From assembly GCF_023091245.1 (NCBI RefSeq), contig NZ_JAHWXN010000001.1:930001-994000 (forward strand): 64,000 nt of DNA, in the 5' to 3' direction. This DNA comes from Microbacterium croceum (GTDB lineage Bacteria; Actinomycetota; Actinomycetes; Actinomycetales; Microbacteriaceae). The notes under the pieces are model-generated. The model ran no database searches and was not told where the DNA came from. It saw only the letters and a program-made list of their open reading frames with translations. Shown here piece by piece: positions 17,384-25,763 of the stretch; position 1 is the first letter of the stretch, and each line of letters starts with the position of its first letter. Both the position numbers and the translations under genes were made by a program.

Positions 17384-17662
17384 ATGCAGGATGCCGTGTC
17401 CGTGGACTCCGACCGCGAGGTCGATGAGTTCGCGCGCACCGATGACCTGGCGGGCGTCGACCGCGGACGCCAGCGTTGCGAGTGCGACCACGGCGACGAT
17501 GAGGGCTACCAGCCGTGCGGACGCAAGGCGAAGTGGCGCGTGACGGTCGACTGCGTCTGCGGCGAGGGACACCCTCGGCGGGTCGAGATCCTCTGCTCGC
17601 GCTGCATGCGCACACTGCGACAGATCCAGGGTCGCGAGGCCATCACCGTGCGCCGTCTCTGA
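17384..17662 (+). CDS. Small Cys-rich protein, putative zinc binding
   Basis: This 92-residue soluble protein is not recognised by family. From about residue 28 it carries a dense Cys/His set: CECDH, then a Cys in QPCG, then CVCGEGH and CSRCM, spaced like paired zinc knuckles. ATG 17384 is preferred because GGCAGG stands 8-9 nt upstream; the frame stays open further up to 17276. The gene is flanked by repeats on the left and by the molybdoenzyme on the right. It could be a nucleic-acid or protein-binding zinc ribbon. Confidence 0.55.
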   Translation: MQDAVSVDSDREVDEFARTDDLAGVDRGRQRCECDHGDDEGYQPCGRKAKWRVTVDCVCGEGHPRRVEILCSRCMRTLRQIQGREAITVRRL

Positions 17663-17759
17663 CCACGGCGCGGAGACGTTCGCGGGTCACTACATCCGAT
17701 CCCCCGTCGGCTCCGAACAAGCCTGGACCACACCGGCGACGGTGGAACAGGAGACGATC

Positions 17760-19370
17760 ATGGCGCAGCGCAGCAGTGGCAAGAGGTTCTTCGTGTGGGC
17801 TGCTCTCGCGGGTGTGATCGGCGGCGGGGTGTTCCTCGCGACGGCTGAGCTGTTCGCGTTGCTGTTCGCGCGCGCGGCCAGCCCGATCCTCGCGGTGGGC
17901 GGTTTCGTGATCGACATCGTGCCGCAGCCGTTCAAGGAGTTCGCGATCGCCACCTTCGGCGAGTACGACAAGATCGCGCTGCTGGCGGGCCTCGGTCTCG
18001 CCGTGGTCATCGCCTCGGCGATCGCCGGCATCCTGCAGCTGGTGCGTCCGCCGCTCGGGGTGGTCGCCCTGGTGATCGCGGGGGTGCTGTCCACCGCGGC
18101 GATCGTGACCCGTGCTGCCGTGTCGCCGCTGGCGTTCCTGCCCCCGGTGCTCGGCACCGTCGCGGGGTCGTTCATCCTCGTGCTCCTGATCCGCCGTCTG
18201 CGCGCGTGGCGGGCCTCGGTCGTCGGCGTGCGGACGGATGACGCGGCCGAGACCGTTCCGGCCGATGTCGAACCCGTCGACGGCGCGCCCGTCCGGCCCG
18301 GCTTCGATCGTCGCCGCTTCTTCATGCTCACCGCGGTCGCCGGAGCATCCGCCCTGATCGTCGGCATCACGGCCCGCACCGTGAGCATGGCGGTGTCGTC
18401 GGTCGAGGCCATCCGCGGCGCGCTCAAGCTGCCTGCCCCGAAGTCGAAGGTCATGGTCCCGGATGGCGCCGAGCTCGACATCCCCGGGCTCAGCAAGCTG
18501 TTCACTCCGAACAAGGACTTCTACCGCGTCGACACCGCGCTCACGGTTCCCACGATCGACCCGGAGACCTGGCGACTCGTGATCGACGGCATGGTCGACC
18601 AGCGGGTCGAGATGAGCTTCCAGGACCTCCTCGACATGGGCTTGGACGAGTACGCCATCACGCTCACGTGCGTGTCGAACGAGGTCGGCGGCGAGCTGGT
18701 CGGCAACGCGAAGTGGCTCGGGGTGCCGCTGCGTGACGTGCTGAAGAAGGCGGGCGTGAAGTCCGGAGCCGACATGGTGCTCTCCCGCAGCGTCGACGGC
18801 TACACCGCGAGCACCCCGCTCTCGGCGCTGACCGACGACAACCTCGATGCGATCCTCGCGGTGGCGATGAACGGAGAGCCGCTGCCGCTCGAGCACGGCT
18901 TCCCCGTGCGCATGGTCGTGCCGGGGCTCTACGGCTACGTGTCGGCGACCAAATGGCTCACCGAGCTCAAGGTCACGACCTTCGCCGACGACGAGGCCTA
19001 CTGGACGCCCCGCGGCTACAGCGCGGAGGCGCCGATCAAGTTCTCTTCGCGTGTCGACACCCCCAAGCTCGGCGAGGCCGTCGACGCGGGGAGGATCCCG
19101 ATCGCGGGAGTGGCCTGGGCGCAGTCGGTCGGCATCGACCGGGTCGAGGTGCGCATCGACGACGGGGACTGGGTTCCTGCCACGCTGTCGACGCCCGTCA
19201 ACGACGACACCTGGGTGCAGTGGTTCATGGAGTGGGATGCCACTTCGGGCACCCACTACGTCGCCGTGCGGGCCGTGAACAAGAACGGCGACCTGCAGAT
19301 CGAGGAGCGCGCCCCGATCGCCCCCAACGGCTCGTCCGGCTGGCAGCGCTCACTCATCCGGGTCACCTGA
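17760..19370 (+). CDS. Membrane-bound molybdopterin oxidoreductase, sulfite-oxidase fold
   Basis: This 536-residue enzyme has four or five membrane helices at the N-terminus (about 10-150), then a Tat-like or anchor segment RRRFFMLTAVAGASAL, then the sulfite-oxidase/YedY Mo-pterin domain. That domain has ALTVPTIDPETWRLVIDG, the Mo-ligand Cys in ITLTCVSNEVGGELVGNAKWLGVPL, and HGFPVRMVVPGLYGYVSATKWL. A C-terminal dimerisation-like domain (about 410-536) follows. It probably reduces or oxidises a small S- or N-compound outside the membrane; the substrate is unknown. ATG 17760 has AGGAG 6 nt upstream. It heads the Mo-cofactor gene island. Confidence 0.88.
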   Translation: MAQRSSGKRFFVWAALAGVIGGGVFLATAELFALLFARAASPILAVGGFVIDIVPQPFKEFAIATFGEYDKIALLAGLGLAVVIASAIAGILQLVRPPLGVVALVIAGVLSTAAIVTRAAVSPLAFLPPVLGTVAGSFILVLLIRRLRAWRASVVGVRTDDAAETVPADVEPVDGAPVRPGFDRRRFFMLTAVAGASALIVGITARTVSMAVSSVEAIRGALKLPAPKSKVMVPDGAELDIPGLSKLFTPNKDFYRVDTALTVPTIDPETWRLVIDGMVDQRVEMSFQDLLDMGLDEYAITLTCVSNEVGGELVGNAKWLGVPLRDVLKKAGVKSGADMVLSRSVDGYTASTPLSALTDDNLDAILAVAMNGEPLPLEHGFPVRMVVPGLYGYVSATKWLTELKVTTFADDEAYWTPRGYSAEAPIKFSSRVDTPKLGEAVDAGRIPIAGVAWAQSVGIDRVEVRIDDGDWVPATLSTPVNDDTWVQWFMEWDATSGTHYVAVRAVNKNGDLQIEERAPIAPNGSSGWQRSLIRVT

Positions 19371-19411
19371 GACCGGTGCGCGGCCGCACGCCCGGGCCTA
19401 GGGTGGGAGCC

Positions 19412-19900
19412 ATGACGCCGCGCCCCGCACTCGTGATCACCGTCTCCGACCGATCGGCCGCGGGTGAGCGCGAGGACCGCGCAGGCCCGATCGCCGTCGA
19501 GCTGCTGCGGGAGGCCGGATGGCACTGCCCGGATGCCGAGATCATCCCCGACGGCGCGAGCGCGGTGGCGGATGCCCTGCGGCGCGCCCTCGCCCGCGGC
19601 ATCCGGCTGGTCGTGACCACGGGCGGAACGGGAGTCGGTCCCCGTGATCTGACGCCCGAGGGGACGCGCCGGGTGATCACCCGCGAGATCCCCGGGATCG
19701 CGGAGGAGCTGCGTCGCAGCGGCCGCGCCGACACCCCGCTGTCGGTGCTGTCGCGCGGGCTGACCGGCATCGTGGACCCTGCGGGCATGCTCGTGGTGAA
19801 TCTTCCGGGTTCCCCGCGTGCCGTGGCATCCGGCGTGCCCGTGGTGCTCGGCGTCGCCGGGCACATCCTGGATCAGGTGGAAGGCGGAGATCACTCATGA
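19412..19900 (+). CDS. mog: MogA/MoaB-type molybdopterin adenylyltransferase
   Basis: This 162-residue protein of the MoCF_biosynth fold adenylylates molybdopterin before Mo insertion. It has the signature VVTTGGTGVGPRDLTPEGTR, the substrate-site segment NLPGSP near the C-terminus and an N-terminal ALVITVSDR strand. ATG 19412 stands 7 nt behind TAGGGT (19399-19404). It overlaps moaE as ATGA (19897-19900). Confidence 0.9.
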   Translation: MTPRPALVITVSDRSAAGEREDRAGPIAVELLREAGWHCPDAEIIPDGASAVADALRRALARGIRLVVTTGGTGVGPRDLTPEGTRRVITREIPGIAEELRRSGRADTPLSVLSRGLTGIVDPAGMLVVNLPGSPRAVASGVPVVLGVAGHILDQVEGGDHS

Positions 19901-20331
19901 ACGATGTACGACTGGCTGTGGTGTCGGAGGAGCGGCTCGATCTCGATACGCATCTCACCGCCGTGGAGGACCCCCGCCTCGGCGCGGTGACGACCTTCGT
20001 CGGACGCGTGCGCGACAACGACCCGGATGCCGCGACGCCCGTCGTCGGCCTCGAATACAGCGCTCACCCGGATGCCGAGGCGACGCTGCGGCGGATCGCC
20101 CAGGCGGCCGGCGCCGAGGCAGATGCTCCGGCCGTGGTGGCGGTGAGTCACCGGATCGGACGCCTCGACGTCGGCGACGCGGCCGTCGTGATCGCGGTCG
20201 CCTCCGAGCATCGCGCGGAGGCCTTCGAGGTGTGCCGGGCCGTGATCGAGGCGATCAAGAGCGACCTGCCGGTGTGGAAGCGGCAGCTCGAGGTCGACGG
20301 GACCTCGTCATGGAAGGGCATCGGCGGCTGA
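19897..20331 (+). CDS. moaE: MoaE, molybdopterin synthase catalytic subunit
   Basis: This 144-residue large subunit of molybdopterin synthase inserts the dithiolene sulfurs using MoaD thiocarboxylate. The family motifs are GAVTTFVGRVRDND, LEYSAHPDAE, VSHRIGRLDVGDAAVVIAVAS and the catalytic C-terminal KSDLPVWKRQ (Lys pair). It is coupled to mog. The partner moaD lies on the opposite strand 158 bp away, separated by a 70-bp inverted-repeat element. Confidence 0.93.
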   Translation: MNDVRLAVVSEERLDLDTHLTAVEDPRLGAVTTFVGRVRDNDPDAATPVVGLEYSAHPDAEATLRRIAQAAGAEADAPAVVAVSHRIGRLDVGDAAVVIAVASEHRAEAFEVCRAVIEAIKSDLPVWKRQLEVDGTSSWKGIGG

Positions 20332-20385
20332 GCCGAGGTGGTATCCCGTCGGTCCGGCATCCGCCCCTGGCCTTGGCGCGCCGTG

Positions 20386-20455
20386 TGCAGGAGATCTCGC
20401 GGGTTGCAGGAGGAATCGCCCCGGATCGGTCCTGCAGGTGGCCGTCGGTCCTGCA
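20386..20455. repeat. 70-bp quadruple-motif inverted element, copy 1
   Basis: TGCAGGA at 20386 and 20405 (19 bp apart), an 18-bp gap, then TCCTGCA at 20430 and 20449 (19 bp apart). A second copy with exactly the same spacing and motif lies at 61969-62038. It occupies the gap between the converging moaE and moaD genes. Function unknown. Confidence 0.8.
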
Positions 20456-20488
20456 GGTCGCGGGGTCAGCCGGTGGCGCGCCGCGGGG

Positions 20489-20722
20489 TCAGCCGCCGGC
20501 GAACGGCGGGAGGATGTCGATGAGCTCGACGTCGTCCAGGGCGAGGTCGCCGTCGGTGCGCACCCCGTCTATCATGACGGCGCAGCGCGGCAGGATGTCG
20601 GCCAGAGCCGGATGCGCGGCCACGACCGCTGCGCGCAGCGCGACGAGTGAGGCCTCGTTGCGCTCCTCGCTGTCGGCGCCCACGGCCTCGGCTGCGGCGG
20701 CGAAGTAGCGCACGCGCGTCAT
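20489..20722 (-). CDS. moaD: MoaD, molybdopterin synthase small subunit
   Basis: This 77-residue ubiquitin-fold sulfur carrier ends in the essential Gly-Gly (PPFAGG), which is adenylated by MoeB and converted to a thiocarboxylate. It begins TRVRYFAAAAEAVG, typical of MoaD. Overlaps moaC (ATGA, 20719-20722) as the last gene of the moeB-moeA-moaC-moaD operon. Confidence 0.93.
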   Translation of the reverse strand: MTRVRYFAAAAEAVGADSEERNEASLVALRAAVVAAHPALADILPRCAVMIDGVRTDGDLALDDVELIDILPPFAGG

Positions 20723-21225
20723 CGGGAGTCCCCGGAGCCGATGAAGGGGGCATCCTCGCCGGGGCGCACCCAGTCGCCGGAGCGTCCGCCCGACTTCGCC
20801 ACGATGCGCACGTCCTCGATCACGACCGCACGGTCGACGCCCTTGATCATGTCGACGATCGCGAGAGCCGTCACGGATACGGCCGTGAGCGCTTCCATCT
20901 CGACCCCCGTGCGGTCGGCGGTGCCCACCGTCGCCTCGACGCGCACGCCGTCGTCGACGATCTCGAGCTCGACGCTCGCACGGTGCACGCCGATCACGTG
21001 TGCGAGCGGCAGCAGCGACGCGGTGGACTTGGCCGCCTGGATGCCGGCGATGCGCGCCACCGCGAGCACGTCGCCCTTGGGCACGGTGCCGTCGCGGAGG
21101 GCAGCGATCACGTCGGCGCTGCAGCGCACGAATCCGCGGGCTGTCGCCGTGCGGATGGTCGGCTGCTTCGCGGTCACGTCGACCATGTGGGCGCGGCCGG
21201 CGGCGTCAAGGTGAGTGAAGCTCAT
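20719..21225 (-). CDS. moaC: MoaC, cyclic pyranopterin monophosphate synthase
   Basis: This 168-residue enzyme acts with MoaA to make cPMP from GTP. It shows the motifs VDVTAKQPTIRTATA, KGDVLAVARIAGIQAAKSTASLLPLAH, and TGVEMEALTAVSVTALAIVDMIKGVDR with the catalytic Lys. ATG 21225 overlaps the moeA stop (ATGA). The last ten residues (APFIGSGDSR) fall on a copy of the GTCCC..GAGCC..GATGAAGGG repeat also found in kdpB and between cebE and cebF. Confidence 0.93.
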   Translation of the reverse strand: MSFTHLDAAGRAHMVDVTAKQPTIRTATARGFVRCSADVIAALRDGTVPKGDVLAVARIAGIQAAKSTASLLPLAHVIGVHRASVELEIVDDGVRVEATVGTADRTGVEMEALTAVSVTALAIVDMIKGVDRAVVIEDVRIVAKSGGRSGDWVRPGEDAPFIGSGDSR

Positions 21226-22457
21226 CCCACCAGCATGACATCGATCGCATCCCCCACGGCGACGGCCTCGACCTCGGCCGGAACGATCGCGAACGCGTGG
21301 GCGCGTGCGAGTCCGCCGGCCAGGTGCGATCCCGATCCGCCCGCGGTGGCGGGGCGCACGGTGCGGGCCGCGAGGTCGACGACCGCCGGGAGGTACTGGC
21401 GGCGGCCAGGCGGCGTGGTCCATGCCGCATCGGCGGTGAACGCTGCACGTGGCCGCTGGATCTCGGTGCGCCCCTGCAGCGCGAGCAGGGCGGGGCGCAC
21501 GAACACCTCGAACGAGACGGCGACGCTGACGGGGTTGCCCGGAAGTCCGAACACCAGGGTCCCGCCGTTCAGCACGCCGAAGGCCTGCGGCTTGCCCGGC
21601 TGCATCGCGACGCTCGCGAACTCCACCTCGCCTTGGCCGTCGAAGGCGCCGCGCACCGGTTCGTAGGCCCCGGCGCTCACGCCGCCGGTGAAGACGATCA
21701 CATCGGCGCCGAGCGCGACGGCCTCGGCGGTCACGGCGCGCACGGCGTCGGCGTCATCCGTCACCCGCGCGACCAGCACGACCTCGGCGTCGGCGTCGGC
21801 GACGAGCTGCTCGAGCAGCGGCCCGTTGGAGTCGGGGATGCGCCCGCGGGTCACGGCCTCGCCGGGGGCGAGCAGCTCGCTCCCCGTCGACACGACGGCC
21901 ACGCGGGGCGCGCGCGTGACGGTGACATCGGCGACGCCGGCGGCCACCGCTGCCGCGACCTGGAAGGCGCCCAGGCGCTCACCGGGGCGCACCACCTCGT
22001 CGCCCGCGCGCAGGTCGGCGCCGCGCCGGCGCACGAACACGCCGGGTTTCGCGGGTGCGCGCAGCACCCGCACCTCGCCGAAGGAGTCGGCGAGCCCGCC
22101 CTCCGTGTCCTCGAACGGCACGATCACGTCGGCGTCGGCGGGCGTGGGAGATCCGGTCATGATGCGGGCGGCCTCGCCCGGGGCCAGCGGCGGGTCGAGG
22201 GCGACGCCCGCCGGCAGGTCGGCGACCACTCGCAGAGTGATCGGGTTGTCCTCGGATGCCGCGGCGACATCGGCTCCGCGCACCGCGAACCCATCCATCG
22301 CCGAGTTGTCGAACAGCGGGATGTCGTGGGCTGCGGCGGCGGGGGCCGCCAGCGTCCGTCCCGCTGCTGTACGCACCGGACGAGTCTCGGGCGGGAGCAC
22401 CCGCACCGCGGCGAGCACGCGGGCGAGCTGTTCCTCGACCGTGCGACGCCCGCTCAT
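21222..22457 (-). CDS. moeA: MoeA, molybdopterin molybdotransferase
   Basis: This 411-residue enzyme inserts molybdate into adenylylated molybdopterin. Motifs include DIPLFDNSAMDGFAV, RIMTGSPTPADADVIVPFE, VAVVSTGSELL, RGRIPDSNGPLL, the MoCF segment VIVFTGGVSAG and LPGNPVSV. Domains I/II, III and IV are all present at normal length. The start at ATG 22457 overlaps the moeB stop; a longer frame to 22769 is a shadow of moeB. Confidence 0.94.
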   Translation of the reverse strand: MSGRRTVEEQLARVLAAVRVLPPETRPVRTAAGRTLAAPAAAAHDIPLFDNSAMDGFAVRGADVAAASEDNPITLRVVADLPAGVALDPPLAPGEAARIMTGSPTPADADVIVPFEDTEGGLADSFGEVRVLRAPAKPGVFVRRRGADLRAGDEVVRPGERLGAFQVAAAVAAGVADVTVTRAPRVAVVSTGSELLAPGEAVTRGRIPDSNGPLLEQLVADADAEVVLVARVTDDADAVRAVTAEAVALGADVIVFTGGVSAGAYEPVRGAFDGQGEVEFASVAMQPGKPQAFGVLNGGTLVFGLPGNPVSVAVSFEVFVRPALLALQGRTEIQRPRAAFTADAAWTTPPGRRQYLPAVVDLAARTVRPATAGGSGSHLAGGLARAHAFAIVPAEVEAVAVGDAIDVMLVG

Positions 22458-23239
22458 GCGTGCACCTCCGCCGTTGCAGACGAGGCCGGGCGGATCGCGA
22501 TCTCGTGCTGACGCGCGGTGAGCGCGTCGATCACCGCGAGTCGACCGAGCAGGGGTTCCCCGGCGCCGGTGACGAGCTTGATCACTTCGCCGGCCAGCAT
22601 CCCGCCGACCTGCACGCACAGCGCGCCGAGCACCCCGACCTGGGCGCAGCTGGGTGGTTCGCCCTCGGTGCCAGGCGGGAAGAGATCGGCGAGCACCACC
22701 GGTTCGCCCATGCGCGGTGCCGACCAGAACACGGTGACCTGTGCGTGCCACTCCTGCACGGCGCCCCATACGACGGGCAGTCCGAGGGATTCGGCTGCGG
22801 CGGCGACGTCGCGGCGGGTGGCGAAGGAGTCGCTCGTGTCGACCACGACATCCGTGCCCGAGAGCAAGCGGGCGGCGTTGACGGCATCCAGTCGTTCGGG
22901 CACCTGCGTCACAGCGGTCTGCGGGGCGAGCGCCAGGACGGCGCGGGCGGCCGACTCGGTCTTGCGGGTGCCGATGTCGTCGACACGATGCGCGAGCTGG
23001 CGCTGCAGGTTGGTGAGCTCCACGATGTCGTCGTCGATCACGGTGATCGATCCGACCCCCGCAGCCGCCAGGGCCAGCAGCACCGGGGAGCCGAGCCCTC
23101 CTGCGCCGACGACCGCGACGCGCGCGGCGCTCAGACGGCGCTGCCCTTGTTCTCCGATGCCCGCGAGCACGGCATGTCTGGCGGTGCGGACGAGTTCTGC
23201 CGGGTCCAGCGCGGGGGCGGGGGCGACGAGAGGCTGCAT
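22454..23239 (-). CDS. moeB: MoeB/ThiF-family adenylyltransferase
   Basis: This 261-residue E1-like enzyme activates the MoaD C-terminus with ATP. It has the nucleotide motif VAVVGAGGLGSPVLLALAAAGVG, IDDDIVELTNLQRQ, DTSDSFATR and GVLGALCVQVGGMLA. One usual zinc CxxC pair is not seen; only single Cys occur, as in some actinobacterial members, and there is no rhodanese domain. ATG 23239 follows TACGCT (23251-23246) by 6 nt, so this is the leaderless first gene of the moeB-moeA-moaC-moaD operon. Confidence 0.88.
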   Translation of the reverse strand: MQPLVAPAPALDPAELVRTARHAVLAGIGEQGQRRLSAARVAVVGAGGLGSPVLLALAAAGVGSITVIDDDIVELTNLQRQLAHRVDDIGTRKTESAARAVLALAPQTAVTQVPERLDAVNAARLLSGTDVVVDTSDSFATRRDVAAAAESLGLPVVWGAVQEWHAQVTVFWSAPRMGEPVVLADLFPPGTEGEPPSCAQVGVLGALCVQVGGMLAGEVIKLVTGAGEPLLGRLAVIDALTARQHEIAIRPASSATAEVHA

Positions 23240-23310
23240 GGGTTCAGCGTATGCCCGCGCGGGACGAGGCACTCCCGTGCGCCGCTCGGCCGTGCAGCCG
23301 CTGCGCTCCG

Positions 23311-23901
23311 TCAGCTGGTTCCTCTCGCGGTGGCTGCCCTGCGGCCGTTGTGCGCGAGCGGGGGATGCGGGGCGGATTCGAGCAGCGCTTCGAGTCGGCG
23401 AAGCGCGCGCATATGGCGGGTCCGCGCGGTCGATGCGTTGATGCGCAGAAGTCGCGCGGCCTCGGCGATGGTGAAGTCGTCCCAATAGATGAGCATCAGG
23501 AGTTCCGCCTCCCGTTCATCGAGGCGCCGCAGCGCCGCGCGGACACCATCGGCGCGCATCGCGGCCTCGACGATCGCATCCGCCGAATCGACCCGAGACG
23601 GTGCGTCGCGAAGGTGGCGACGCAGCGCGTCGGCGAGGTCGAGGGACTTCAGCGCCCGCCGCCGGTGTTCGCGGAGCACGTTCCTCGCGATGCCGAAGCA
23701 CCACATCCGTGCGGCCTCGTCGGTGGTGGGTACGCGCGCGCCCTTCTCCCACAGGATGAGCAAGACCTTCCCGAGCAGGTCTGCGGCATCCTCCCGCGGG
23801 TGAACCCGTCGCGCGAGATACCGGAGCAGGTCGTCGGCGTTGTCCTGGACGACGATCTCGACCCAGGCGCGAAGCTCCTCCGGGAGGGGACGCGGGCCCA
23901 T
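23311..23901 (-). CDS. ECF-like RNA polymerase sigma factor
   Basis: This 196-residue sigma-70 family protein has region 2 at about 20-85 (LLRYLARRVHPREDAADLLGKVLLILWE) and region 4 at about 115-170 (DEREAELLMLIYWDDFTIAEAARLLRINASTARTRHMRALRRL). It has no region 1 or 3, as in ECF factors. ATG 23901 overlaps the stop of the membrane protein upstream (TGATG). It therefore lies second in a two-gene operon, after its presumed anti-sigma partner, the reverse of the common order. Confidence 0.85.
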   Translation of the reverse strand: MGPRPLPEELRAWVEIVVQDNADDLLRYLARRVHPREDAADLLGKVLLILWEKGARVPTTDEAARMWCFGIARNVLREHRRRALKSLDLADALRRHLRDAPSRVDSADAIVEAAMRADGVRAALRRLDEREAELLMLIYWDDFTIAEAARLLRINASTARTRHMRALRRLEALLESAPHPPLAHNGRRAATARGTS

Positions 23902-24509
23902 CAATGGAGCACCCCTGTGCAATCCATCGTGCTGCCCGACGACCACTCGTCGTGCAGCAGTTCGTCGGGGATCTCCGCCCAGATCAACTCCGTCGCGTGG
24001 ATGAACGAGGACTGGTCCCGCAGCTCGGGGGTATCGACCTCCCAGTCGTCGTCGGGACCGGGGACGAACGGGTTCGCGATCGCTTCGTCATAGATGCGCT
24101 GCCCGATGCCCGTCCAGTCATGGCTGCTCACGAAGGCGGCGAGTCGTTCATCGGCCGCTGAGCGATCGACGGGGTCGCCGAAGTACAGCCCGTAGCGGCA
24201 GCTGACTTCGATGCCGGTGTCGGTCGTGTAGACGATGGGGATCTCGACATCGAGCTCGACCGGAGTGTCGTTCACGCTCAGTTGCAGAGGGATGAGCACG
24301 GCAGCCCCCGTCGCAATCGCAAGGACACCGAGGCTGATCGGAACGATCGCTCGGCGACGCCTCCACCACGGGGTACGGGCGGCGATGCCCGTCGTGGCCG
24401 TCGCCTGCGCGTCGGCGGCCACGCGGCGGACGAGGTCGTGAAGCTCTGCGTCATCGCCTCCGCGCACCGGATCGGCGGACGCGAGATCCGACTGCACTCG
24501 TTCGTTCAT
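23901..24509 (-). CDS. Single-pass membrane protein, putative anti-sigma partner
   Basis: This 202-residue protein has a cytoplasmic N-terminus of about 48 residues, an Arg patch WWRRRRA, one membrane helix (about 53-75) and an external domain with two Cys (SCRYG and MDCTG). No zinc-binding HxxxCxxC anti-sigma motif is seen. The partner call rests on topology and coupling to the sigma gene. ATG 24509 is chosen because GGAG stands 6 nt upstream; the frame stays open to 24545. Confidence 0.65.
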   Translation of the reverse strand: MNERVQSDLASADPVRGGDDAELHDLVRRVAADAQATATTGIAARTPWWRRRRAIVPISLGVLAIATGAAVLIPLQLSVNDTPVELDVEIPIVYTTDTGIEVSCRYGLYFGDPVDRSAADERLAAFVSSHDWTGIGQRIYDEAIANPFVPGPDDDWEVDTPELRDQSSFIHATELIWAEIPDELLHDEWSSGSTMDCTGVLH

Positions 24510-24666
24510 TGTTCGCTCCTCATCATGTCGCTTCACACAGGACATGACGCGAGCGCGCGAACCGTCTCACAATCGTCTCTCCGGGCCGCGCGGTCCGCCC
24601 CGATGCGACGACGGACGGCGGCTCACAGCTGATCCGGGCCTGCCGCAGCGGCGGGCGTGACGCGAG

Positions 24667-25563
24667 TCAGGCCTGGAGCGCGTCGTCGACGACGGCGAAC
24701 ACGTCGGGGTCCCAGGTGAGTGCTCGTTCCCAGGGCAGGTCGAAGGCATCCGCGAAGAAGATGCTGTGCACGTCGTGGTCGAACGTGCGGCGGGCGACGT
24801 GGGGGAGCACCTCGACCGGAACCTCGTCTGCGCGCGCGCTCTGCTGCGAGACGAGCCCGTCGTGCGGCCACAGCTGGCGCGGTTCGGAGGCCGCGCGGAA
24901 GTGACCGGCACCCACCGCCGTGACGGTCACCGCGTCGAGCACCCCCGCCTGGGTCGCGTTCCATTCGCGCAGGAAGCGCCGCGAGACCTGGTCGGCGGCG
25001 CCCTGCGAGTTCTCGGCCGCGTAGCTGCGCGACCGTTCCAGGATCTGGGTCGTCGCGGCATCGCCGTGGGCATCGACAACGGAGACCTCATCCGAGAGCA
25101 CGTCGCCGAGCAGCGAGCCGTCCCAGGGCGTGCCGAGGGTGACCAGACGCGTCACCGAGGGGCCCGCGTCACCCAGCTCGCGGATCGCGGCACGGGAGAA
25201 CAGACCGCCCATCGAGTGGGCGACGAGGTCGATGCGGGCACAGTGGTACTCCTCGCCGAGCCACCGCAGGAAAGCAGCCAGGCGGGCGCCGCCCTCGTCG
25301 ATTCCGCCGACCGCGTTGACAGTCATCTCGGCGGGCAGCACGACAGGCACGTCGGCGAACCCCTGCCAGCCGGAGTCCTCCCTGACCTCTCCGGGGCCGA
25401 GACGCGCGGGTGCCGTGAAGACCGCCGCGCCGCGGGCGAGCAGATGGGCACGGAGCGCGGTGAGCGTGTTCCCGGCGGCGAGGCCGGAGCCGCTGGCGCG
25501 GTCGGGATCCGTGAACGGTGTCACGGCGGCGCCACCGGACACGAGGACGACGGCTTCGGACAT
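24667..25563 (-). CDS. Alpha/beta hydrolase, lipase/esterase family
   Basis: This 298-residue protein has no signal peptide. The lipase elbow is AHSMGGLFSRAAIREL (Ser near residue 118), followed by VTRLVTLGTPWDGS, typical of PGAP1/triacylglycerol-lipase-like enzymes. The Asp and His could lie in GLVSQQS and FDHDVHS near the end. Substrate unknown. AGGAG stands just before the ATG, and a -10-like TATCCT lies at 25598-25593. Monocistronic. Confidence 0.8.
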   Translation of the reverse strand: MSEAVVLVSGGAAVTPFTDPDRASGSGLAAGNTLTALRAHLLARGAAVFTAPARLGPGEVREDSGWQGFADVPVVLPAEMTVNAVGGIDEGGARLAAFLRWLGEEYHCARIDLVAHSMGGLFSRAAIRELGDAGPSVTRLVTLGTPWDGSLLGDVLSDEVSVVDAHGDAATTQILERSRSYAAENSQGAADQVSRRFLREWNATQAGVLDAVTVTAVGAGHFRAASEPRQLWPHDGLVSQQSARADEVPVEVLPHVARRTFDHDVHSIFFADAFDLPWERALTWDPDVFAVVDDALQA

Positions 25564-25763
25564 GGGCGCTCCTTCTCGACGGGTACGCGGTCAGGATAGG
25601 GCAGGATGCCTCAGCCGCCGGATGCCGTCACGGGCCGAGTGCGGACGGGTGGGTGGGCCGCGACTGCGGTGACGGTGCAGATCTGGGGGGAGGAAAGACC
25701 TCGAAAGGCGCAACTGCGGTGCATTTCGCCCAAAGAATCCGCAAACGCGGTAAACTCGGCAGC

